A DNA stretch of 38,748 nt from Paracraurococcus lichenis (GCF_030657435.1 NZ_JAUTWS010000051.1:1-38748), one strand, 5' to 3'. Shown: positions 1-9,474, numbered from the stretch's first letter. Translations and numbers: made by a program. The notes: generated from the sequence alone by a model not told the origin.

Positions 1-230
1 GAAGCCGTGAGCACGGGAAAGAACCGAATTTCGATCAGCCTTGACAGCGCGGTCACGCGTGCCGGCCACCCTGGGTCGGTTCCAGGGCAGGCGCACGCCG
101 CTGCATAAGGGGTGCCGACAGAGAACCAGGCGCTACGCGGGCCTGTCCTCGATGACCATCAGCCAGGGCGTATCCGCTGCCGTGAGGTCCAGGGTTCATG
201 CTCCCGCCCTCGCGACCAGCGCTCCCACGG
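1..230. other. left-edge segment, no supported gene
   Basis: Short open frames run in from the left edge on the plus strand (stops at about 44 and 106-108), but none is long enough to recognise. I see no RNA gene, repeat or convincing promoter here. The segment lies downstream of the small leftward gene that ends at 231. Confidence 0.4.
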
Positions 231-557
231 TCAGCACGGCGGTGGCTGCTGGCCGAGCAGCGCCCAGGCCCGGTTCCGCAGCGCCGCCTGCCACGGATCA
301 TTGGCCGGAAGGCTGTCCACCCATTGGAGAAGCTCCTTCAGCACGGCGCGGAGATGCGCGATCTTCGCCGCGTCCGCGTCCCGCTGCATCACCAGGGCAA
401 CGCCGAGATTGGCCGCGTCACGGCAAAGCTGCGGTTCGCCATGATTGCGGAGCCGGTTGAACAGGTTGAGCGCCTCGTTCCGGTCCTGCTCCATCGCTTC
501 GGTCCATGCCTCCTGCCTTGAGGTATCGTTCGCGGTCGGCCGCGATTCCCTGCGCAT
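231..557 (-). CDS. small hypothetical protein, helical
   Basis: I do not recognise this 108-residue protein. It has balanced composition, unlike the Arg/Ala/Pro-rich antisense frames around it, and reads as mostly alpha-helical, with a stretch around EALNLFNRLRNHGEPQ that could be a helical-repeat element. No signal peptide or membrane segment is visible. I chose the ATG at 557 because GGAGG sits 5 bases upstream; in-frame starts at 569 and 626 lack a comparable site. It is on the same strand as the polysaccharide export gene but 486 bases downstream of it, so it probably has its own promoter. An imperfectly CRP-like inverted repeat lies upstream at 799-812. A real gene is more likely than not; the function is unknown. 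Confidence 0.5.
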   Translation of the reverse strand: MRRESRPTANDTSRQEAWTEAMEQDRNEALNLFNRLRNHGEPQLCRDAANLGVALVMQRDADAAKIAHLRAVLKELLQWVDSLPANDPWQAALRNRAWALLGQQPPPC

Positions 558-1043
558 CTGTGCCTCCATGTCGGCGCTGGGGCAGAACCACGGCCCCTGA
601 GGCGGCTGCCAGCGGACGCACAGCACCAGGACGGTTCGCCTTTTAGCAGAAAGGCATCAGCCGCGGCGTAGGTTGCGAGTTCTGCCTGCCGCCTGGGATG
701 ACGTCGCCATGGCCGGCGAAACCGCGTGTTGCCATCGACCATGCCGTCGTGCCGAACGCGTCGCAACGGGCGAAGACGGCCCGCTTGCAGCAGAATCTTC
801 ACAGAATTGTGATTTACGATCGCCGGCGTCTGCCAGCGCGCCGCGCCGAGATGCGACCCGGTGGCCTGGTCGGGCGCCAGTCGAGCCAGGGCAGTACAAG
901 GCATCCGGCTGTGATCGATCGTTCCACACGGCCACGCCGGGCGAACGGCCCGACCTGGCTCGGTGTCGGCTCCCCGGCCGGGCCGGCACCGAGGGCGGCG
1001 TGGCGGAACCCTGTGCTGGCCCGGCCGCACGGGTCACAACCCG
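558..1043. other. intergenic region between export gene and small hypothetical gene
   Basis: No gene is supported here. The region holds a locally AT-richer patch around 790-830 that may carry the promoter of the leftward small gene, and a 6-bp perfect stem next to the stop codon of the export gene. Confidence 0.45.
799..812. promoter_or_regulatory. short inverted repeat, possible operator
   Basis: The bases TCACA-GAAT-TGTGA form a perfect 5-bp inverted repeat with a 4-base centre, inside the AT-richer patch about 240 bases upstream of the start at 557. The half-sites resemble those of CRP/FNR-type sites, but the order and spacing (TCACA N4 TGTGA) are not the canonical TGTGA N6 TCACA. It could be chance. 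Confidence 0.2.
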
Positions 1044-1044
1044 T
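1029..1044 (-). terminator. candidate hairpin after export gene
   Basis: On the minus strand ACGGGT-TGTG-ACCCGT forms a perfect 6-bp stem with a 4-base loop directly after the stop codon of the Wza-type gene. No T-run follows, so it is at best a weak or factor-assisted terminator. Confidence 0.3.
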
Positions 1045-2213
1045 CAACGCGCGAGGATCGCGCCGCTCAGCACCGGGGAACTGATCAAGCTGACCACGGT
1101 GAAGAATTTCTGCAGGCTATTGGCGGCGGCGCCCGCGACGTAGATCATGTCGCCATCGCGCATCGGGAATTTCTGCGCGAGGAAGTACCCGCCGGCCTGC
1201 TGCAGATCCAGGTGATACAGCACCGGCACCGGAGCTTTGGGATCCTTCACCTTGACCGGCGCATCGACCGCCGCTGCGACCTGCGGGTCTTCGAAGCGGA
1301 AAAGGAAGACCCCTTTCGGGTCGGCGCGGGCGTCGAGCAGCCCGCCCGCCCTGGCAATCGCTTCGGCCAGGTTCAGGTTGGAGGCATTGAAGGGCAGTTG
1401 GTTGTTGTTCGTCGTCGCACCGAAGGCCGAGAAGGTCTTCGGCGAACGCATGACGGTGATGACGTCATCCGGCCAGACATGGATGTTCTCATCAGGCTCG
1501 GCCAGGATGCTGTCGATGGTCATGGACGCCGTGACGCCGTCGCGCGTCACCAGGATGAGCGTCTCATAGGCAGGCGTCTTCGCCCCACCCGCGGCGGCAA
1601 TGACGTTGAGCAGCCTTTCGCCACGGGCCGAGAGTGGGACCCGTGATCCAGCGATGCCGTCGCCCGTGACGCTGGCCGTCGCCGACAGGATCCTCGGCAC
1701 CGTGACCAGGACCTGCGGCTCGACAAGGCGGTTGGCGAGCGCACGCTCGATCGATTGCTGGATCTGCAGCGTCGTGCGGCCCGCCGCCCGGACGCGCCCC
1801 GCGAAGGGAACGGTGATGCCGCCATCGGCCGCGACGACCTGCTCAGGCAGGCTGATCTGCGCCGGGAAGCCCTGGCCCTGCGATTGCCCGGTCGAGGATG
1901 GACCGGGCGCCGCACTCAGCAAGCCGGTGGTGCTCGACTGCCAGATGATGACAGAGACAGCATCGCCCACGCCGACGGTCGGTGCCGGCGGCCGGCCACG
2001 GTCGCCGAACGCGGCCCGGAAGCCCCGGCCCCCGGCCAGGTCGCGGGCCGCCAGGACGCGGCCGTCGATCTCGACAAGCCCGTAGGGGGCGCCTGCGCTT
2101 TCGGAGGACTGCTCGAGCACCTGCGATGTCGTGGGCCCGGCGCTCGGCAGGGAGGAGCAGGCGCCGACGCCGAGTGACATCAGCAATTGCACGCACAGCG
2201 CGGCGCGTCTCAT
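1044..2213 (-). CDS. Wza-type outer-membrane polysaccharide export lipoprotein
   Basis: This 389-residue protein is a polysaccharide export (Poly_export/SLBB) protein, expected to form the periplasmic and outer-membrane part of the channel that exports Wzy-dependent polymer. The N-terminus has a basic start, a hydrophobic stretch and a lipobox ending in Cys19 (VGAC), so it should be lipidated. The export domain is seen in VGVGDAVSVIIWQSS and ADGGITVPFAGRVRAAGRTT, followed by SLBB-like segments (SVTGDGIAGSRVPL and a second one near IHVWPDDVITV), and a hydrophobic C-terminal stretch (FFTVVSLISSPVLSGAI). Length is usual for the family. Its ATG overlaps the stop of the upstream glycosyltransferase gene in an ATGA, so translation is probably coupled. 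Its partner should be the Wzz-type protein at 5669-7918. Confidence 0.92.
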   Translation of the reverse strand: MRRAALCVQLLMSLGVGACSSLPSAGPTTSQVLEQSSESAGAPYGLVEIDGRVLAARDLAGGRGFRAAFGDRGRPPAPTVGVGDAVSVIIWQSSTTGLLSAAPGPSSTGQSQGQGFPAQISLPEQVVAADGGITVPFAGRVRAAGRTTLQIQQSIERALANRLVEPQVLVTVPRILSATASVTGDGIAGSRVPLSARGERLLNVIAAAGGAKTPAYETLILVTRDGVTASMTIDSILAEPDENIHVWPDDVITVMRSPKTFSAFGATTNNNQLPFNASNLNLAEAIARAGGLLDARADPKGVFLFRFEDPQVAAAVDAPVKVKDPKAPVPVLYHLDLQQAGGYFLAQKFPMRDGDMIYVAGAAANSLQKFFTVVSLISSPVLSGAILAR

Positions 2214-3226
2214 CGCCTGGCCGCTCCTGCAGCGGGGCGCGCCGCCGCATCCCGGCAGGATGACGCGCAGCCGGCGGCGGCCGCGTCCCGCGCATGAGGC
2301 GCGACGGGGCCCGCTGCCCTGAACAGCGCCCGGACCCGCTGGCGCAGGCCGCGCGGTGAGAGCCAGAATGCCAGGTAGGTGACGACGTGCCGGATCCGCG
2401 GCGCGCCGTTGCCGAAGGCCTTGCGCAGGAGCATCGGGAAGGCCCGCAGCGCGCGCTCCCCCGCCGCGCGCGGCCCCACGATGCAGAGGCAGAAGCCGCT
2501 ATAGGCCCTCGGCGTCATCAGCGTCCGCATCTCATCCGCCCAGGCGAGCGACGCGATCCAGTTCGACGCCGTGCTCAGCGACGGACGCCGGTCATCGATG
2601 TAATGCACCACCAGCGGCTCCGGTACGGTTTCGAGCCTCGCTCCCGGGATGTCGAGCTGCCTGATGACGAAATCCCAGTCGTCATGCGGCGTGCCGGGGC
2701 GAAACGGCGCCAGCGCGTAGGCGCTGCGGCGGACCAGGTAGCTCGAGGTCTGCAGGAACGCCGCGCCGGCGAACAGGCTGCGGCGATCGAACAGGTAGTC
2801 GACGAAGGGCTCGTCGTTGCCGTAGGGCACCTCGGGCCAGATATACGTCGCCGCCGGCGTCACGACATGGGCGAGGCAGGTCACGATGCTGGCCTCGTGC
2901 GTCGCCGCCCAGGCGAGCTGGTGCTCGAGCTTCTCCGGCAGCCACTCGTCATCGTCGTCGAGGAACGCGATCCATGATCCCCGCGCCTCGGCGACCCCAG
3001 CATTCCGGGCGCCCGCCGCGGTCAGTTGCCGCGGATTGAAGATGACGCGGAGGGCCGGATGCGCGCACCCGGCCAGCGCGGAGCGGGTCGGCTCGTCCGG
3101 CCCGTCCACGACCACCACCACCTCGCGCGGCGGGCAGCTCTGCGCGAAGACGCTGTCGAGTGCGCGCAGGAGCAGGGCCGGGCGTCCCCGCGTCGGGATG
3201 ACGACGGAGACATCGACGGCAGTCAT
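2210..3226 (-). CDS. family 2 glycosyltransferase
   Basis: A 338-residue GT-A fold glycosyltransferase, expected to add one sugar from a nucleotide sugar to the lipid-linked repeat unit on the cytoplasmic face of the membrane. The N-terminal strand VSVVIPTRGRPALLLRALDS, the conserved NAGVAEARG turn and the acidic cluster D90-D93 (FLDDDDEWLP, metal and nucleotide binding) identify GT2. HDDWDFVIRQL near residue 190 fits the catalytic-base region. The last 40 or so residues are Ala/Arg-rich and probably disordered. I chose the ATG at 3226 because the GT2 fold starts right there; an open extension to 3496 reads as low-complexity sequence. The gene ends in an ATGA overlap with the export gene. Donor and acceptor sugars cannot be read from sequence. 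Confidence 0.92.
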   Translation of the reverse strand: MTAVDVSVVIPTRGRPALLLRALDSVFAQSCPPREVVVVVDGPDEPTRSALAGCAHPALRVIFNPRQLTAAGARNAGVAEARGSWIAFLDDDDEWLPEKLEHQLAWAATHEASIVTCLAHVVTPAATYIWPEVPYGNDEPFVDYLFDRRSLFAGAAFLQTSSYLVRRSAYALAPFRPGTPHDDWDFVIRQLDIPGARLETVPEPLVVHYIDDRRPSLSTASNWIASLAWADEMRTLMTPRAYSGFCLCIVGPRAAGERALRAFPMLLRKAFGNGAPRIRHVVTYLAFWLSPRGLRQRVRALFRAAGPVAPHARDAAAAGCASSCRDAAARPAAGAARR

Positions 3227-4190
3227 CGATGCAACCCGACTGCGGCCCGCGGGCCCGGACAAGGACGAGCGGTCAGCACCGGACCAATCGGCGCGCGCGA
3301 CCCCTCGCGCGTCACGGCTCGCCAGCGCCGCGCGCGGCACCGAATCCGGCGTTCGGCACCGCGGCCGAAGCATCGCATTGCCGCATCGCCGTTCAGCATC
3401 GTGCAGGCCGCGAGGGCTCGCCACGACGCCACCACGCGCCGGCTGCCGGCGCGATGAGCCCAGGCGAGTAGTTGCCGCCGCACCGAACGCCGCCACGCAT
3501 CATCGTCGCAGCGCATGGTGCGACGGCGACGGCACGGGAGCCCACCCCGGCAGGATTCATTGCATCAGGCGACAAGGTGCGGTCGCTGGTGTGCGCGTCA
3601 CCGGTCGGTGAGAATTGATACGCAGATGGCATGCACACCTCACGCGACGAAACCGATATCCGGCCAACGCCGTTGCGCTCGCACGAGTTAAAACGTTGCC
3701 GGGCCGACCGCAAGCCGCGCCGGCCTTCCTCTCATTATCCTGTTGCCGGATCCATGCCGGATCGCAGTGTCCGGCGGGCAGACGGCGCGGGTGCCGGGAT
3801 CCGGGGCAAGCTTGCCCGCCGGCGCGCGCCCAGCGGGGCCGGCGCATGCGCAGCAATGCAACGCGGTCCGGCCCTTGCGTCGTTGCACCACGCATCGGCT
3901 CGGGCCGGTGCGTGCATGGCACCCTCCATCACGCCTGCACGCGGGCGATGGTGCCTGCATCGGTGCAGGGCGATCCGGACGGCGCGCGGCACCGCTGCAG
4001 GCCGCGCCCGCTGCGGCGCGCATGGCTCGATGTCGCGGCAAGGCCTGGGGCGAAGCCTCGGGTCCGGCTGCATGCCGCCGGGAGTGCCCGATCCTTCGCC
4101 CGCATCACCCAGATTTGGCCGGGCATGAGGAACGCGCCACGGGGCGGGCATGCAACAGTCGGATCGCCAATCTCCGCGCATGGATACCAG
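3227..4190. other. divergent intergenic region, no gene seen
   Basis: This stretch of almost 1 kb separates the leftward GT2/export pair from the rightward polymerase and should hold both promoters. It is open in several frames, but the translations are Arg/Ala/Pro-rich and unlike any protein I know. A 7-bp inverted repeat (TGCAACG at 3857-3863 and CGTTGCA at 3881-3887) is present. An AT-richer spot lies at about 3610-3700. I cannot place a promoter with confidence. Confidence 0.45.
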
Positions 4191-5534
4191 ATGATGCTGC
4201 GACCACGAATGCGGCAGCGCGTCCCCGACGCCGCGCCTCGCCCAGGTCGGCCGCCCCGCTGGCACGGCGTTGCGATTGTCGTCTTCATCCTGCTGGTCAC
4301 CGGCGCGCTCGGCCTCATCGACCGGCTCGTCTACGGCTCCTGGGAAGGCAAGACAGGCAGCAAGATCACGCAGGCGCTGAACATCCTGCTCATCGCCATT
4401 GCGTTGCGGCTGTTCGCCACCGGCTGGGTGCGCGAGCGCAGGCTCCTGCCGGGCGAAGGAATGGCGCTTGGTCTCACGGGATTCCTGATCCTGTCCGCGC
4501 TGTGGTCGATCGATCCGGCCACGAGCCTGCGGCGCGGAGTGCTCTACCTGTTCTTCGTGATCGGTGCGATCGGCATCGCCCGGGTCTGCGAGGCCGACCG
4601 GTTCATGCGCCTGGTCCGGCTCGCGTGCCTGATCTGCGCCGCGGGATCGCTCGCCTTGCTGGCCGCATATCCCTCGGCTGCGGTGATGATGGGTTCGGCC
4701 GCGCAGGAGGTGCAGGGGGTCTTCACCCACAAGAACGTCCTCGGCCAGGCCATGGCGGTCGGCGCGCTCGCCTGCCTGCACGGCATGCGCACGACACGTC
4801 GGCCGGGTGCATGGCCCTATGTGGCCCTGCTTCTGATCATGGCAGTCGCGCTCCTGTCGAAATCCGCGACCGCGTGCCTGACCATCTTCGCCTTCTGTGC
4901 GATCAGCCTGGGCGTCGTCCTGTACCGCCGCGGCGGCATTGCCCGCATGGCCGCCACCGGTGCCGCGGTGATCGGAGCGCCGGTCGGACTGGTCATCATC
5001 ATCGACCCGAGCGGCGTGCTGGAGCTCATCGGCAAGGATCCGACGCTGACGGGCAGGACGGAGCTCTGGGCCGCCGTCTTCGACAACATCGCGCAGCGGC
5101 CTTTCCTGGGATGGGGGCTGGGCGCGTTCTGGCTGGCGTCGAATCCCGCGGGGGAGGCGATTTCCGACTCGCTCGGCTGGGTCGTTCCCCACGCCCATAA
5201 CGGCATCCTGGAGATGCTGCTCGAGGTCGGCGTCTTCGGCACCGCCTTCTTCCTCCTGATCTGGACGAGGACCGTCGCCATGGCGGTGCGCCTCATCGGC
5301 TCGCCCGCGCGCGACCTGGCGGTCACCGCCCTGATGGCCTGCGGCGGCTTCGTGCTGATCGGCGCGACGGAGATCGTCCTGCTGGACCATACCCAGGCTT
5401 TGATCACCGTGTTCTACGTGACAGGCTTCATGTGCGAGCGGACCTTGCGCCTGCGCGCGCGCTCTCTCCGTGCCAGCCGTCGCGCCGCGGGACCGGTCGG
5501 CTATTCGCAGCGTCAGCCATGGGTAGGCGGATGA
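4191..5534 (+). CDS. O-antigen ligase/ExoQ-like polysaccharide polymerase
   Basis: A polytopic inner-membrane protein of 447 residues that resembles the ExoQ/Wzy group of the O-antigen ligase superfamily, which joins lipid-linked repeat units into polymer on the periplasmic side. About ten hydrophobic segments are visible from residue 27 on. Family hallmarks are VFTHKNVLGQ (His180), the periplasmic-loop motif GKDPTLTGRTELW, FLGWGLGAFW and PHAHNGILEMLLEVG. The start is taken at the first of two adjacent ATGs (4191, 4194); an ATG at 4209 is also possible. The frame stays open upstream to 3615 but that part is not family-like. It is transcribed alone and converges on the Wzz-type gene. Polymerase is more likely than ligase because the surrounding genes form an export cluster. 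Confidence 0.88.
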   Translation: MMLRPRMRQRVPDAAPRPGRPPRWHGVAIVVFILLVTGALGLIDRLVYGSWEGKTGSKITQALNILLIAIALRLFATGWVRERRLLPGEGMALGLTGFLILSALWSIDPATSLRRGVLYLFFVIGAIGIARVCEADRFMRLVRLACLICAAGSLALLAAYPSAAVMMGSAAQEVQGVFTHKNVLGQAMAVGALACLHGMRTTRRPGAWPYVALLLIMAVALLSKSATACLTIFAFCAISLGVVLYRRGGIARMAATGAAVIGAPVGLVIIIDPSGVLELIGKDPTLTGRTELWAAVFDNIAQRPFLGWGLGAFWLASNPAGEAISDSLGWVVPHAHNGILEMLLEVGVFGTAFFLLIWTRTVAMAVRLIGSPARDLAVTALMACGGFVLIGATEIVLLDHTQALITVFYVTGFMCERTLRLRARSLRASRRAAGPVGYSQRQPWVGG

Positions 5535-5668
5535 GGATCCTGCCGGGCGCGCCCTGCCGTCCGGTCCGCGGCGCGACCGGCATCGCCCTCGCCACGGCAG
5601 CGCGCGTGAGGACTTCGACCGGCGCGGCCGGATGATGCCGCCGGCCAAGCCCGCCCCCTTCGGCCCGG

Positions 5669-7918
5669 TCAGGTCGCAGCCGCGGGCCTTTCGGGGCTGG
5701 CCGGGCGCTGCGGCAGCGGTCCGCGGGGCGGCGCCTCGCCGCGCGGTGCCCGGCGGCCGCCGGCCAGCCCCAGGCGCTGCAGGCTCGCCTGAGGCTGCAT
5801 GTTCAGCACGAGGCCGACCAGGCAATGCGCGTCGAGATCCAGCAACCCGATCGCCTCGGCGACCAGCGCCGGCGATGTGCGGCGTGAATTGATGACCAGC
5901 AGAAAGGCATCCGCATCCCGCGCCAGGCTCAGCGCATCCGGCACCGGCAGCAGCGGCGGCGCATCGACCACCACGAGGTCGAACTCGCTCCGAAGCTGCC
6001 CGAGGTGACAGACCAGCTCGTCCGACATCAGTGCCTCGGCATCGTCCGCCGGCCCGCTGCCGAGAGTGGTGACGCAGCAACCGATGTCGGGATCGTGGCG
6101 CTGGACGCTCGCCGCACCTGCGAGGTCGGGACCGGGATGGCCCGCACCGTCCCGCCGTCCCTGCGGCGCTGCCGAGGGTGTGCGCGCGCCGGAACCGCCT
6201 TCGACAAGCACGACCCGCAGGCCGGCCTGGCTGGCGGAGGCGGCGATCGCGGCGGCGAGGGTCGACCGTCCCTCGCCGCGCAGCGCCGAGGTCACCACGA
6301 CCATCCTGGGCGCGTTGCCCTGGCGCCGCAGCCTGAGCGCGACGCGGATGGCGCGCGCCGCCTCGCCGACCGGCCAGGCTGCCGCGACCATCCGGCCGAT
6401 GGCGCGCGGGTCGGGCCTGCCCTTGAGCAATGGCAGGTTGCCGAGGATCGGCTGGCCCAGGAAGCTCTGTGCCGGGCCGCCGGCCGGGATGCCGCGTCGC
6501 AGCCGGGCGAGGACGGTCGCCAGCGCGAGGCCGACCAGGCCGCCGGCGGCGATCGCCCCGGCATAGATCATCTTCTTGCGCGGGAAGCTCGGCTCGGTCG
6601 GCACGCCGGGCGGCGAAAGAACGCGCTTCCCCGAAGCGCCGAGGCTGCGCACGGCCTCGACCTCCTCCAGTCGGGCGGAGTAGGTCTGGTAGAGCCTGGT
6701 ATCGGCCTCGACCGCGCGTTGGAGCTCCTGCAGCCGGCCCACCGCGCCGTCATCGTCGATCTGGCGGGCGCGGAGCCGCTGCAGATCGGCGATCAGCGAG
6801 GTCTCCCGCCGCTGCGCGATCTCGAAGCTCGCCTGCTGCTCCTCCGCGATATGCGCGAGCTCGTCGCTGATCGCACGGCGCAGCGTCGCCAGCCGGTCCT
6901 CTGCGGCCAGGACCTGGGCGTGGCGGTCGCCGAGCTTCTCCCGGAGCTGCACCACCTCGCGCCTGAGCAGCGAGAATTGCTGCCGGAGCTGGCTGAGCGC
7001 CGGCGAGAAGAGCCCGTCGGGCACGGCGGTCCGGTTGTCGTCGTCGCGGCGGCCCTCGCGCGCCTGTTCGAGCCGGCTCTTCTTGTCGGCCAGCTCGGTG
7101 CGTATGGCGGCGAGTTGGGAGCTCGTCTCGGCAATCTGCTGCTGCAGCATCGTGCCCTTGCCGCCCTCGGCGATCCCCGCATCGGCGCGCAGGTGCTCGA
7201 TCGCCACATTGGTGTCGCCGATGCGGGCCTGCAGCTCGGCCATCTTGCCTTGCAGCCATCCCGCGACCTGCACGAGGGCCCGGTGCGACGCTTCGGCCTG
7301 TTCCTCGAGGTAGTCGTCGAGCAGCGTGGAGACCAGCCGCTGCGCGAGCAGCGGATCGCCCGCGGTGGCCGAAAGGACAAGGATGTAGGACGCGGGAACG
7401 CGCTCGGCGGAGATGCGCTTGCGCAGCGCCAGCACGGCGCGGGCGAGGGCCGCGGTGCCGGGGCCGTCGGGCACCGCGCCGGCCTCCAGGCCCTCGCCCG
7501 GCACGCCGGCGGGGGAGCGCAGGCGGTCGAACAAGCCGTCGTCTTGGAACTCCGCCACCTGGTCGAGGCGCAGCTTGCGCGCCGCACGCTCGAGCGCCGA
7601 CGCCGATCGGATCACCTCGATCTCGGTGTTGATGGACACCGCATCGAGCTCGCGCGCCGCCGGCGCGTTCTGGCCCACCGCGACGACCGCCGAGCGTTGC
7701 GGATCGAAGATCAGGAGCTGCGCACTGGCCTTGTAGCGCGGCGGCAGGACCTGCAGGACGCCATGCGCCGCCAGGCCGAACAGCACGGGCACCGCCACCA
7801 GCAACGGCCATCGGCGGATGACGGCATGCAGCATCTCGACCGCCGACGCGCCCCGGTCCTGTTCAGGCTGGGGCGGCGGTTCCGTGTGGGTCACCCACTG
7901 CGGCGAATGTTCGTCCAT
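5669..7918 (-). CDS. Wzz/BY-kinase-like polysaccharide co-polymerase with degenerate kinase domain
   Basis: A 749-residue chain-length and export regulator of the PCP-2a type. A Wzz domain follows a first membrane segment (about residues 37-60). A long coiled coil covers about 190-420, with a second membrane segment near 450 (MIYAGAIAAGGLVGLALA) and then a MinD/BY-kinase-like domain. In that domain the Walker A motif reads GEGRST, with Arg551 where the family has the ATP-binding lysine. The Walker A' aspartates are missing (LVEGGSG). Walker B (DLVVVDAPP, Asp652) is kept, and the tail has no tyrosine cluster. Tyrosine autokinase activity is therefore unlikely; the protein probably serves as a structural co-polymerase with the Wza-type lipoprotein. 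AGGA lies 6 bases before the ATG, and the stop of the upstream glycosyltransferase gene is 7 bases away, so the two form an operon. Confidence 0.9.
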   Translation of the reverse strand: MDEHSPQWVTHTEPPPQPEQDRGASAVEMLHAVIRRWPLLVAVPVLFGLAAHGVLQVLPPRYKASAQLLIFDPQRSAVVAVGQNAPAARELDAVSINTEIEVIRSASALERAARKLRLDQVAEFQDDGLFDRLRSPAGVPGEGLEAGAVPDGPGTAALARAVLALRKRISAERVPASYILVLSATAGDPLLAQRLVSTLLDDYLEEQAEASHRALVQVAGWLQGKMAELQARIGDTNVAIEHLRADAGIAEGGKGTMLQQQIAETSSQLAAIRTELADKKSRLEQAREGRRDDDNRTAVPDGLFSPALSQLRQQFSLLRREVVQLREKLGDRHAQVLAAEDRLATLRRAISDELAHIAEEQQASFEIAQRRETSLIADLQRLRARQIDDDGAVGRLQELQRAVEADTRLYQTYSARLEEVEAVRSLGASGKRVLSPPGVPTEPSFPRKKMIYAGAIAAGGLVGLALATVLARLRRGIPAGGPAQSFLGQPILGNLPLLKGRPDPRAIGRMVAAAWPVGEAARAIRVALRLRRQGNAPRMVVVTSALRGEGRSTLAAAIAASASQAGLRVVLVEGGSGARTPSAAPQGRRDGAGHPGPDLAGAASVQRHDPDIGCCVTTLGSGPADDAEALMSDELVCHLGQLRSEFDLVVVDAPPLLPVPDALSLARDADAFLLVINSRRTSPALVAEAIGLLDLDAHCLVGLVLNMQPQASLQRLGLAGGRRAPRGEAPPRGPLPQRPASPERPAAAT

Positions 7919-7925
7919 GCCGATC

Positions 7926-8753
7926 CTATGGCGCCGTCGGGCCGGGGCGCTGGCTCAACAGGTGGCGCAGGACCATGGCCACGAAGGCCCCGTTGTCGAC
8001 GATGTACCGGCGTGCGAGCCGCCGCGGCTCGCTGGCGAGCCGGAACAGCCATTCGAGCCCGACCTGCTGCATCCAGCCCGGCGCGCGCGGCTTGGCGCCG
8101 GCGAGGAAGTCGAATGCCGCGCCGACCCCGAGCAATGCGGTCGCGTCGATCCTGCCGACATGCCCCGCGATCCAGCGCTCCTGCTTCGGCATGCCGAGGC
8201 CGACCCAGACGAAATCTGCCTGCGCGGCGTTGATGGCCGCGACCTCGGCCGCATCCTCCGCCGCCGAAAGCGGGCGGAAAGGCGGCGACCGGTAGCCCGC
8301 CACGACGAGGTCGGGGAAGCGGTGCTGGAGCCGGTCGACAAGCGCCTCCACCACCGCCGGGGTGCCTCCGTAGAAATAATGACGGTAGCCCCGCGATGCG
8401 CCAAACGCACACAGCGCCTCCATGAGATCGGAACCGGAGACGCGCTTCGAGCCGCGGAAGCCGACGGCGCGGCACCACCAGGACAGGGGCATTCCATCCT
8501 TGGTGGCAATCCCGGCACCATTCAGCGCGGCGCGGATCTGCTTGTCGCGCTGCGCAGTAACGATGCCGTGGACGCAGACGCAGCAGACATACTCGCGCCG
8601 CCCCTCCTGCTTCCAGGCGGCGATGTGCCGGACCGTCTCCGCGAGGTTCAGCGTGGAGATGCGCACGCCGAGAACGTCGACGACCGCCGGCTGCGACGCC
8701 GGAACCGCCATGTCGCGGACATGCGCCGCAGCGTCAGGGGAGGATCTTGTCAT
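7926..8753 (-). CDS. WecG/TagA/CpsF family glycosyltransferase
   Basis: A 275-residue GT26 enzyme of the WecG/TagA/CpsF family. Relatives (TagA, WecG, GumM) add a sugar such as N-acetylmannosamine, its uronic acid, or glucuronic acid/glucose to a membrane lipid-linked intermediate. Family motifs are the start VVDVLGVRISTLNLAETV, the ATKDGMPLSWW segment (the conserved DG-P), RVSGSDLMEAL, YFYGGTPAVVEAL and VGLGMPKQERWI, ending with RAPGWMQQVGLEWLFRL. No signal peptide is present; such enzymes associate with the membrane peripherally. The ATG at 8753 is used; an ATG at 8711 would still keep the domain. It is the first gene of a two-gene operon with the Wzz-type protein. The sugar is unknown. Confidence 0.92.
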   Translation of the reverse strand: MTRSSPDAAAHVRDMAVPASQPAVVDVLGVRISTLNLAETVRHIAAWKQEGRREYVCCVCVHGIVTAQRDKQIRAALNGAGIATKDGMPLSWWCRAVGFRGSKRVSGSDLMEALCAFGASRGYRHYFYGGTPAVVEALVDRLQHRFPDLVVAGYRSPPFRPLSAAEDAAEVAAINAAQADFVWVGLGMPKQERWIAGHVGRIDATALLGVGAAFDFLAGAKPRAPGWMQQVGLEWLFRLASEPRRLARRYIVDNGAFVAMVLRHLLSQRPGPTAP

Positions 8754-9474
8754 CGGCCGTCAACGCCCTCGCACGACTACGCATTGGTCCATCGATGCCG
8801 GCGGACGATCCTCGGCCGGCAACCCTCGAACCGCATTGGGCACGGTCGATGATCGCCCGGCCGGGTCTTGCCGACCCGTGGCGTTCCCGGCAGGTGGTCC
8901 GGCAAAACGGCCTCCCACAAACATTCTTTGTCATTAACCGTCCTGCACAGGATAGTAGTAACTCCGCATCCGCATCAAGTCAGCACTGCGTCATGGTCCG
9001 CGCGACACGATATTCTTGAGGCTTCCGACCGGATGTTTGTCACAAGCAACAACGTTCGGTTGAGCCATGCGGCGCTCTTCCTGCTTTCACGGTGGTCGAT
9101 CATCGTCGGGCTTCCGAAGGGCGGGAAGATCGCGCCGTGTCGCGCAGCATTCCTCGGACCATGCTTGCGCCGCGGCCGGTGGACGCGCGGCTCGGCGTCC
9201 GGCGCGTCCTATTCTGGTGCATCCTGTTCATGCATCCGCGTGGAGCCCGGATTGCGCTTCGACGCGATGCCGCTTCCGGTCGCCAACTTTCGCCGCAAGT
9301 GTTATGAGGGGAAGCATTCCGAAAGGAGCGTGGCGAATGGTCGGTGCACAGGTCGCGGCGCTTCGCCTGCGCCGAGACCGCAAGGCTCGTGCGGCGACCG
9401 GTGACGTGATGCTCCCGCTCCTGGCCACGCGCGGCGCGCGGCGGGTCGCGGTCCGGTCGGCGCGCGGCTAGCCG
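8754..9474. other. divergent intergenic region with AT-richer core
   Basis: The region separates the leftward WecG/Wzz operon from the rightward flippase and should contain both promoters. An AT-richer core lies at about 8915-9060 and includes a short inverted repeat, ACAAA-CATTC-TTTGT (8917-8931). An open frame that ends at 9471, just before the flippase, is Arg-rich and not convincing as a gene. Confidence 0.45.

Noticed and set aside
3227..3496. N-terminal extension of the GT2 protein
   Set aside because: The extra 90 residues are low-complexity, and the GT2 fold begins directly at the ATG at 3226.
3735..6080. Leftward open frame of 781 codons opposite the polymerase
   Set aside because: Antisense to a clear polytopic membrane protein; low-complexity Arg/Ala/Gly composition.
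6005..8233. Rightward open frame of 742 codons opposite the Wzz-type gene
   Set aside because: Antisense to the well-supported co-polymerase and WecG-type genes; no recognisable fold.
9067..9471. Rightward frame ending just before the first flippase
   Set aside because: It is Arg- and Ser-rich, with no protein-like pattern, and lies in an AT-richer promoter region; the stop next to the flippase start could be chance.
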